Of a stretch of DNA of 11,043 bases, positions 5,781 to 11,043 are shown in pieces. A program made the translations under genes and the position numbers. This DNA is from DASYAN01 sp036501345. GTDB taxonomy: Bacteria; Chloroflexota; Ktedonobacteria; Ktedonobacterales; Ktedonobacteraceae. The notes under the pieces were generated by a model. The model was not told the origin of the DNA, ran no database searches, and saw only the letters and a list, made by a program, of their open reading frames with translations. The stretch spans positions 1-11,043 of the forward strand of contig DASYAN010000538.1 of NCBI GenBank assembly GCA_036501345.1, in the 5' to 3' direction. Positions within the stretch are counted from its first letter, which is position 1, and each line of letters starts with the position of its first letter.

Positions 5781-6773
5781 ATGTCACAAATAGTTCAGCA
5801 ATTTGTACGAGGCCGTTACGCGCCTAGCCCAACTGGAGACCTCCATATGGGGAACCTGCGTACCGCACTGCTTGCATGGCTGTTTGCTCGTAGCGCAGGC
5901 GGTCAGTTCGTGCTGCGAATTGAAGATCTCGATCACCCACGTGTACGGCTAGGCGCTACCCAACACATGATCAATGATCTTCGTTGGCTCGGTCTCGACT
6001 GGGATGAGGGGCCAGATTGTAGCGGCCAATATGCTCCCTATACACAGAGCGAACGCCTGGAAATCTACCAGCATTATCTACAACACCTGCAAGAGGTGGA
6101 ACTCCTCTATCCCTGTTACTGCAGCCGCGCCGAGGTTGCCCACGCTGCTAGTGCTCCTCAGCAGGGAGCTGGTGATGGATCACGCTATCCTGGAACATGC
6201 CGCCACTTGACCCAGGTCCAGCGCAGACGACATGAGGCCAATGGACGACGTCCATCCTTGCGCTTCCGCGTTGATGATCAGCGCATTATCAGCTTTACCG
6301 ATCTTATTGCAGGCTCAATCCGCCAGCATGTCCAGCAAGAGGTTGGCGATTTTATCGTACGTCGTTCAGATGGTATCTTCGGCTATCAATTCGCCGTCGT
6401 CGTCGATGATGGCCTGATGTGTATCAATCAGATTGTGCGAGGCGTAGATCTTCTCCACTCCACAGCACGCCAGATTCTGCTCTTTGAGGCATTGGGCTTT
6501 CCCGTTCCCACGTTTGCACATGTCCCGCTACTCCTAGACGAAGCAGGAAAGCGTCTCTCTAAACGTACACAAAGTATGGGTCTTGAACCACTACGCAAGG
6601 CTAATATGACACCAGCAGACATTATAGGACAACTTGCTGCAAGTTGTGGGCTAGCAGAAAAGGGTACACCAATTGACGTGATTGAGCTTGCAAAAAATTA
6701 TCATCAACAAGCCTATGTTATAATGATCTCGAAGTTGCAGAGTTCACAGTCGAATATAGCAACTATAAACTGA
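5781..6773 (+). CDS. gluQRS: Glutamyl-Q tRNA(Asp) synthetase
   Basis: Predicted to activate glutamate with ATP and attach it to the queuosine at position 34 of tRNA-Asp, independently of protein synthesis. The 330-residue protein is a truncated class I glutamyl-tRNA synthetase. It has RYAPSPTGDLHMGNLRTA (residues 12-29) with the HIGH-type motif HMGN (22-25), RIEDLD (46-51), and a GluQ-RS-like zinc site CYC (112-114) with YPGTC (136-140). It also has DDGLMCINQIVRG.DLL and the KMSKS-type motif KRLSKR (257-262). No anticodon-binding domain follows, which separates it from true GluRS. ATG 5781 puts the conserved block at the usual distance from the N-terminus, although its Shine-Dalgarno is poor. 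It leads a probable operon, 32 nt before the MscS-like gene. No queuosine-biosynthesis gene is in view. Confidence 0.9.
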   Translation: MSQIVQQFVRGRYAPSPTGDLHMGNLRTALLAWLFARSAGGQFVLRIEDLDHPRVRLGATQHMINDLRWLGLDWDEGPDCSGQYAPYTQSERLEIYQHYLQHLQEVELLYPCYCSRAEVAHAASAPQQGAGDGSRYPGTCRHLTQVQRRRHEANGRRPSLRFRVDDQRIISFTDLIAGSIRQHVQQEVGDFIVRRSDGIFGYQFAVVVDDGLMCINQIVRGVDLLHSTARQILLFEALGFPVPTFAHVPLLLDEAGKRLSKRTQSMGLEPLRKANMTPADIIGQLAASCGLAEKGTPIDVIELAKNYHQQAYVIMISKLQSSQSNIATIN

Positions 6774-6795
6774 CTATAAATCTACTAGTACTATT

Positions 6796-6808
6796 AAGGA
6801 GTAAATTG
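6796..6808 (+). promoter_or_regulatory. Shine-Dalgarno deciding a TTG start for the MscS-like gene
   Basis: AAGGAG (6796-6801) lies 4 nt before TTG 6806 and 16 nt before the in-frame ATG 6818. The TTG is a little close and the ATG far too distant, so TTG is preferred. The choice changes only four residues. Confidence 0.55.
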
Positions 6809-7978
6809 CACGCGCATATGTTTTTGCTTACAAACACTCTTTCTCTCATAGGAACTGGAACTCCTACCGTAACGGCAAGCCCCACTGGGACGGCCACTTC
6901 TCTATCATCTCTGACAGCTACGAACGTTTCGCTCCACAAGGTGGAAGCAGCAGCCACAGGGACAGTCAATATAACGTTAAATATTATTCTCAGTAGCGGT
7001 ATCATACTGGTTGCCCTGGTCTTGGGCCTCCTACTGCGCCAAATATGTGTACGCCGCCTGCAGAAAACGATTTTGGATAAATGGGCTGTACAGACACTGG
7101 GTATCCTGGTGATCATTCCCCCACTGATGATAGGAGCCACTGCTGCTTTAGCCATCTGGAGCAACCTAATTTCATTGATCGACGATCTAAAAGCTCATAA
7201 CATTGATATCTACTCTATAGGGTCGAACTTTATAGAAACTGTGATCATGATTGCATTGAGCATAGGCTTTGCACGCACAATGAAAAAACTGACCATCCGT
7301 GGCTTGGGTGAGCATCGGCTCAATATCAATACCCAGACACTGCTGGCACGCACCGTCTACATCATTGTGCTGATCATTACCAGCTTCTGCATTCTTGCCA
7401 TCTGGCAAATTCCTGTTGGTATTCCTGTCGCAGCCATTGGTGTTGTCACTGTTGTGATTACTGTTGCCTTCCAGGATATTCTAAAAGATCTGGTTGCAGG
7501 TTTCTACCTGTTACTCTCACGACCCTTCTTCATTGGTGACCAGATCAGCATTACTATTGCGCCAACAGTTTACATTGGTAAGGTACAGAATGTAGAATTA
7601 AGAGCGACGAGATTACGTCTTACAAGTGGCGAAGAAGTGAGTATCCCAAATGCCATCGTCTTTAGTAGTACAGTCATTAACAATACGTATTTCGAGGAGA
7701 GGCGAGCTACTATCTCAGTCACAGTACCAGTAGCCGACTTTGTGCCGCAAGAGACTGCTCATCAGATTGGTCATACACTTAGAGATCTTGAGGCGATTAT
7801 TCAAAAACCTGAGCCTATCGTCCTATTTACTAGCCTGAAAGAAGAAAAAGTGACACTGCTCGCACACTTCTGGGTTACCAGCAGCCAAGCAATAGATATA
7901 TCAGACGCGATGTACGCCTTACACACACTCTTACCAAATGCAGAATTGGCGATTCGTGAACCAGTTGGGATGGCCTAG
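6806..7978 (+). CDS. MscS-family mechanosensitive ion channel
   Basis: Predicted inner-membrane channel that opens under membrane tension to release small solutes after osmotic downshock. The 390-residue protein has a Thr/Ser-rich N-terminus (about 16-45), probably outside. Likely membrane segments lie at about 58-79, 96-118, 139-157 and 180-200, with a final pore-lining helix at 203-235. The family core follows: AAIGVVTVVITVAFQDILKDLVAGF (209-233), LLLSRPFFIGDQI, and the beta domain RATRLRLTSGEEVSIPNA (266-283). The C-terminal alpha/beta vestibule domain runs to about 388. Five segments make it longer than E. coli MscS, which has three. The gene is 20 nt upstream of nadD and in the same direction, so co-transcription is likely. 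Which MscS subfamily it belongs to cannot be told by eye. Confidence 0.9.
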   Translation: MHAHMFLLTNTLSLIGTGTPTVTASPTGTATSLSSLTATNVSLHKVEAAATGTVNITLNIILSSGIILVALVLGLLLRQICVRRLQKTILDKWAVQTLGILVIIPPLMIGATAALAIWSNLISLIDDLKAHNIDIYSIGSNFIETVIMIALSIGFARTMKKLTIRGLGEHRLNINTQTLLARTVYIIVLIITSFCILAIWQIPVGIPVAAIGVVTVVITVAFQDILKDLVAGFYLLLSRPFFIGDQISITIAPTVYIGKVQNVELRATRLRLTSGEEVSIPNAIVFSSTVINNTYFEERRATISVTVPVADFVPQETAHQIGHTLRDLEAIIQKPEPIVLFTSLKEEKVTLLAHFWVTSSQAIDISDAMYALHTLLPNAELAIREPVGMA

Positions 7979-7998
7979 ATAAAGGAAACAAACAAACG

Positions 7999-8655
7999 TT
8001 GGAAAAATATAAGCGGCTACCAGAAACGCGGCGTATAGGCCTTATAGGTGGGACATTTGATCCTATCCATTATGCTCATCTGGTAGTCGCGGAAGAGGTA
8101 CATGCCGCCCTCAATCTCACGGAAATAGTCTTTATTCCCGCAGGACAACCTCCCCACAAACGAGAACAGGAGTGTACACAGTCCCATCATCGGCTAGCTA
8201 TGGTTCAACTAGCGATCGCTTCAAACCCACATTTCTCGCTCTCGCAGGTGGAAATAGATCGCCAGGGACCATCCTATCTAGTCGATACACTGCGTATCCT
8301 GCATGATCAATGGGGGCCAGACACAGAACTCTTTTTTGTGATTGGCTGGGATAGCCTGGAGGAATTTCATACTTGGTACAAATCCGCAGATATTCTGGCC
8401 CAATTGACAGGCCTTGTTGCTGTCAGACGCCCTGGCTATGAGGAAGATATAGGATATAATAAAGAATTAGAAACTCGCTTACCGGGAATCACGCAACGCT
8501 TGATGGTGGTACCTGCGCCACAACTAGCTATCTCTTCCACCGATCTCCGCCGCCGCGTTGCTGAAGGCAGACCTATCAAGTACCAGACCCCGGAAACCGT
8601 TGAAAACTATATTATAGAGCATGGTCTCTATCGAGGAAACAAGCCCAGCTTGTAA
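7999..8655 (+). CDS. nadD: Nicotinate-nucleotide adenylyltransferase
   Basis: Transfers AMP from ATP to nicotinate mononucleotide to make deamido-NAD, the shared step of de novo and salvage NAD synthesis, in the cytoplasm. The 218-residue length is normal. Motifs: IGLIGGTFDPIHYAHL (13-28) with the nucleotidyltransferase HxxH, PAGQPPHK (47-54), the substrate segment VIGWDSLEEFHTW (114-126), and ISSTDLRRR (178-186) that binds the ATP phosphates. Tryptophan 117 takes the place of the common alanine in the GADSL segment. No ATG lies between the preceding stop and the first motif, so TTG 7999 is the start, with AAAGGA (7981-7986) 12 nt upstream. Its neighbours here are an MscS-like channel and DUF951 rather than the frequent obg or rsfS partners. 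Confidence 0.95.
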   Translation: MEKYKRLPETRRIGLIGGTFDPIHYAHLVVAEEVHAALNLTEIVFIPAGQPPHKREQECTQSHHRLAMVQLAIASNPHFSLSQVEIDRQGPSYLVDTLRILHDQWGPDTELFFVIGWDSLEEFHTWYKSADILAQLTGLVAVRRPGYEEDIGYNKELETRLPGITQRLMVVPAPQLAISSTDLRRRVAEGRPIKYQTPETVENYIIEHGLYRGNKPSL

Positions 8656-8676
8656 AGGACAAAAGGCTAAATATCT

Positions 8677-8901
8677 ATGCAACAGCCTATGCAGTTTGAA
8701 TTAGGAGATCGTTTGCGCTTGCGCAAACAGCATCCGTGCGGCAATTTTGATTGGGAAGTTGTTCGATTGGGAGCCGACATCGGTCTCCGTTGCGAAAAGT
8801 GTGGACGTCGCGTATTACTTCCACGCTCTGAAGTTGAACGCAGGATTAAACAAGTACTTCCAAGGGTCCAGAAAGCAAAGGACCTGTTCGAGGAGGAATA
8901 G
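8677..8901 (+). CDS. DUF951 family protein
   Basis: Small 74-residue protein of unknown function. It shows the full DUF951 pattern: FELGDRLRLRKQHPCG (7-22), then WEVVRLGADIGLRCEKCGR (26-44), then LLPRSEVERRIKQVL (47-61). Cys21, Cys39 and Cys42 look like metal ligands, so zinc binding is plausible but unproven. The acidic tail ends LFEEE. ATG 8677 follows AAAAGG at a 10-nt spacing. A second in-frame ATG at 8689 would remove four residues. It is 21 nt behind nadD and is the last gene of the probable operon. The next 145 nt lead into a transposon gene. Confidence 0.9.
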   Translation: MQQPMQFELGDRLRLRKQHPCGNFDWEVVRLGADIGLRCEKCGRRVLLPRSEVERRIKQVLPRVQKAKDLFEEE

Positions 8902-8961
8902 CCACAGTACAGGTATGGTCACCAATCAAACACAGCCAAAGCAGTTGGAAATTCGTATAGC

Positions 8962-9022
8962 TTTTGCGCAAGGCTCTACGGACAAAGAAGAGCGAAACGC
9001 AAAACCGAGCAAATCGTAGAGC
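8962..9022 (+). repeat. Interlocking inverted repeats upstream of tnpB
   Basis: TTTTGCG (8962-8968) is complementary to CGCAAAA (8998-9004), and GCTCTACG (8973-8980) to CGTAGAGC (9015-9022). The two pairs are interleaved, so they form either alternative hairpins or a pseudoknot. They fall in the 145-nt gap between DUF951 and tnpB, where the left end of the element or the end of the nadD operon transcript would be expected. Confidence 0.4.
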
Positions 9023-9046
9023 AATTGGAAGTAAAGGGAGACGTAG

Positions 9047-10321
9047 ATGCAATTAGTTGAGCAGCATGTGATTAGCAAGACTGACTCACGCTATGCTGCC
9101 ATAGACAAAGCTGCATTTGCCTCAAAGAACCTCTATAATGCAGCGCTTTATGAGATCAGGCAATCCTTCATCCATCAAGGAAAGTACTTGTACTACAACC
9201 AGATGGATAAGAGTATGCAGAGGCATGAGGCATATAGGGCGCTCCCCAGCAAAGTCTCTCAGCAGGTTTTGAAGCTTCTGGACAAGAACTGGAAATCCTT
9301 CTTTGCTGCTCTAGAAGCCTATAGGGAAGATCCATCCAAGTTTCTAGGGTGTCCCACATTACCCGGATATAAAGACAAGACACACGGGAGGAATGTGCTT
9401 GTCTACACAATTCAAGCAATTAGTTTGAAAAAATTTAAAAAGGGAGTCATCAAACCATCAGGACTCCCAATTGAGATCAAAACCAAACGGAAGCACATTG
9501 ATCAGGTACGCATAGTGCCTCGTAACGGGCACTATGTGATAGAGGTAGTCTATGAGCAAGAGGAAGTCCAAGCAGAAGTCAATCCTGCTTTTATGGCTGC
9601 AGTAGATATTGGCGTCAACAATCTTGTGGCCCTAACATCAAACAAGAGTGGCTTCATCCCACGCATTGTTAACGGGGGACCGATCAAGAGCATCAACCAA
9701 TTCTACAATAAGCAACGAGAGCGTTTTCAGAAGAAGATGAGCACGAACCACCCTGCCTCACGTCAACTTGAGAACATTACCAACAAGCGAACGAGACGCA
9801 TTGACCACTATATGCATACAACCAGCAAACGTCTGATTGATGTGTTGGTTGCAGAGGGAATAGGCACGCTCATCATTGGGAAAAATCCCTGCTGGAAGCA
9901 GGACCCAACGATGCATAAGAAAGATAAACAGCACTTTGTTCAGTTGCCTCATGCTCGTTTTATCGACATGCTCTGCTACAAGGCGAGGCTGGTAGGGATA
10001 CAGGTCATTCTCCAAGAAGAAAGCTATACCAGCAAGGCAAGCTTTCTCGATCTTGATCCGATACCAACCTATGGCAAAGTCGCGAGCGAGCCCGTTTTCA
10101 GTGGAAGGCGTGTTAAGCGTGGCATGTACAAAGCAGCAAATGGGCGCAAAATCAATGCTGATGTCAACGGAAGTTACAACATCATGCGAAAAGCATCCCC
10201 AAACGTTTTTTGGAGCAATGGGGTAGAGGATGTGAATGAGGTGCTTGCATCTCTCGTAGTGCATCCTGAGAGGATTGTCGTTCCCCTCCGAACGCTGGTT
10301 TGTGGAACACGTGTCCATTGA
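9047..10321 (+). CDS. tnpB: RNA-guided endonuclease TnpB family protein (IS200/IS605-type, no TnpA)
   Basis: 424-residue TnpB. Known TnpBs are omega-RNA-guided DNA nucleases that favour retention of their transposon. Start: ATG 9047 with AAGGGAG (9034-9040) 6 nt upstream. The N-terminal half carries the WED/REC-type region (ASKNLYNAALYEIR, 25-38; LPGYKDK, 105-111). RuvC-I is AVDIGVNN with Asp187. RuvC-III is ADVNGSYNI with Asp372. At the RuvC-II strand the sequence reads TLIIGKNPCWKQ (274-285), with glycine 278 where the glutamate is expected. EESYTSKASF (324-333) offers Glu324/325 as a replacement. The CxxC zinc ribbon is absent. No tnpA lies within the window, so movement would need a transposase elsewhere. 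The frame is full-length. The last nine residues (TLVCGTRVH) may be encoded by DNA outside the element. Confidence 0.9.
   Translation: MQLVEQHVISKTDSRYAAIDKAAFASKNLYNAALYEIRQSFIHQGKYLYYNQMDKSMQRHEAYRALPSKVSQQVLKLLDKNWKSFFAALEAYREDPSKFLGCPTLPGYKDKTHGRNVLVYTIQAISLKKFKKGVIKPSGLPIEIKTKRKHIDQVRIVPRNGHYVIEVVYEQEEVQAEVNPAFMAAVDIGVNNLVALTSNKSGFIPRIVNGGPIKSINQFYNKQRERFQKKMSTNHPASRQLENITNKRTRRIDHYMHTTSKRLIDVLVAEGIGTLIIGKNPCWKQDPTMHKKDKQHFVQLPHARFIDMLCYKARLVGIQVILQEESYTSKASFLDLDPIPTYGKVASEPVFSGRRVKRGMYKAANGRKINADVNGSYNIMRKASPNVFWSNGVEDVNEVLASLVVHPERIVVPLRTLVCGTRVH
10256..10293 (+). ncRNA. Candidate omega-RNA 3' scaffold / right end of the tnpB element
   Basis: In IS200/IS605 elements the guide RNA overlaps the 3' end of tnpB and runs to the right end, and the guide is the flanking DNA. 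This 38-nt block is shared, with one difference, with the isolated relic at 5340-5377, and similarity ends sharply after GAAC (10293). It contains a hairpin, GAGAGGA (10268-10274) with TCCCCTC (10282-10288), one mismatch, 7-nt loop. The only base that differs between the copies is in that loop. If right, the resident guide would begin at 10294 (GCTGGTTTGTGG). Transcription is not shown. Confidence 0.45.
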
Positions 10322-10383
10322 TCAGCAACTATATATACATAAGTACAATTTTTTGATCGGAAGGAGAAAAAGAACTTGATAAA

Positions 10384-11043
10384 ATGGGAATTACTCCTAT
10401 GGCTCTAGCACGGCAGAGCGAAGGCTTTCTGACACTACTCAAGAAGAGGAATTTTTTGCGTCTCTGGCTCGCTCAACTGATCTCTATGACGATTCTTAAC
10501 GCCTCGAACTATGCGCTATTGATCCTGATAGAAAACACAACACACTCAACGACCCTACTTGGTCTTGCTATTATCAGCTTTAGCTTACCAGCAGTTTTGC
10601 TGGGTGCACCAGCTGGTGTCTTTGTAGACCGTCTGAACAAACGGCGTGTATTGTGGATTAGCAACTGTCTAAGAGCCATCGCAACATTTCTTTTTGTGTT
10701 GGCACTACTCATCAACCGCGAGGCTCTACTCCCGATCTATCTGCTCACCTTTATCATTGCATCGATCGGGCAATTTTTCACGCCAGCCGAAGGGTCTACC
10801 ATTCCTATGCTGGTAAGTGATGAGGAATTAATGCCAGCACTTTCACTCTTCAATATCACCTTCATGCTCTCACAGGCACTTGGCTTCGTCATCTTTGCGC
10901 CGATCATACTCAGTGTCTTACCAACGGTTACGATTTTTCATATCACCATCGACGCCATTTTGCAATTATATATCATTGTTGGAGTACTCTACTTGGTCTG
11001 CGCCCTGCTGATTACCAGCATTTCCCAAAAGAACTTTAAGCCA
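10384..11043 (+). CDS. MFS transporter, DHA3-like (3' end outside window)
   Basis: First 220 residues of a proton-driven drug or small-molecule exporter in the cytoplasmic membrane. FLRLWLAQLISM begins helix 1. The loop 2-3 signature of the superfamily is clear as GAPAGVFVDRLNKRRVLW (about 79-96). Alternating hydrophobic segments follow to the window edge, about six in all, including LLPIYLLTFIIASIGQFFTPAE, which is typical of MFS_3/macrolide-efflux relatives. ATG 10384 is the first in-frame start. The nearest strong Shine-Dalgarno (AAGGAG, 10361-10366) is 17 nt away, longer than usual, and the next in-frame ATG (10399) is further still. The TTG at 10376 is well placed but out of frame. The substrate cannot be told from this part. 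It lies 62 nt after tnpB. Confidence 0.85.
   Translation, partial: MGITPMALARQSEGFLTLLKKRNFLRLWLAQLISMTILNASNYALLILIENTTHSTTLLGLAIISFSLPAVLLGAPAGVFVDRLNKRRVLWISNCLRAIATFLFVLALLINREALLPIYLLTFIIASIGQFFTPAEGSTIPMLVSDEELMPALSLFNITFMLSQALGFVIFAPIILSVLPTVTIFHITIDAILQLYIIVGVLYLVCALLITSISQKNFKP

Noticed and set aside
5781..6773. Full glutamyl-tRNA synthetase gene (gltX)
   Set aside because: The anticodon-binding half is absent and the CYC...YPGTC zinc site and length fit GluQRS.
6763..7164. 133-codon minus-strand frame over the gluQRS/mscS junction
   Set aside because: It opposes well-supported genes, is rich in chance R/S/T codons and matches no motif I know.
8915..9019. 34-codon frame MVTNQTQPKQ... 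between DUF951 and tnpB
   Set aside because: It has no clear Shine-Dalgarno, overlaps interleaved inverted repeats and is polar without a recognisable motif. It could be a fragment but cannot be supported as a gene.
9758..10318. 186-codon open frame on the minus strand opposite tnpB
   Set aside because: It lies wholly inside the conserved tnpB coding sequence, shows no recognisable domain and has no better claim than a shadow frame.

Overview
The window looks like a chromosomal segment of a mid-GC, sporadically IS-rich bacterium. I favour Chloroflexota of the Ktedonobacterales type, because it combines secreted multi-repeat CHRD-like proteins, DUF951, a lone IS200/IS605-type TnpB and decayed mobile elements. 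This placement is inference from gene content, not a database match. All supported genes are on the + strand, and both ends of the window cut a gene.

Layout. (1) 2-1251: the 3' part of a TrmA/RlmD-family 23S rRNA m5U methyltransferase, coupled through an ATGA overlap to maf, a nucleotide pyrophosphatase. (2) 1245-1418: a 134-bp MITE with perfect 16-bp terminal inverted repeats and a perfect 10-bp target duplication. It inserted into the stem-loop that overlaps the maf stop codon. (3) 1399-2727: a sigma-70-like promoter, a leader of about 250 nt, and a gene for a cysteine-free, Q/K/E-rich protein of unknown function, followed by a long hairpin. (4) 3143-4981: a membrane-anchored extracytoplasmic protein made of four tandem domains that combine CHRD features with copper-ligand and disulfide motifs of Cu/Zn superoxide dismutase. 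(5) 4982-5780: an 800-nt non-coding stretch with a stem-loop, a 16-bp inverted repeat and, between its arms, the remnant of a second TnpB element. The last 38 nt of that remnant are almost identical to the 3' end of the intact tnpB further down. (6) 5675-8901: a strong promoter and a probable operon gluQRS - mscS-like - nadD - DUF951, with gaps of 32, 20 and 21 nt. (7) 9047-10321: an intact TnpB of the variant class that lacks the usual RuvC-II glutamate and the zinc ribbon. (8) 10384 to the end: a DHA3-like MFS exporter, truncated by the window.

How the genes fit together. Regions 1 and 6 are housekeeping: RNA modification (RlmD-like, GluQRS), nucleotide-pool cleaning (Maf), NAD synthesis (NadD) and osmotic protection (MscS-like). 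Regions 2, 5 and 7 are mobile DNA that has landed in intergenic spaces or stem-loops. Regions 3 and 4 are lineage-specific genes. The most notable signals are the SOD/CHRD repeat protein, the paired TnpB 3' ends that reveal a conserved right-end or omega-RNA segment, and the cleanly datable MITE insertion at maf. I see no CRISPR array, tRNA, rRNA or multi-gene defence system.
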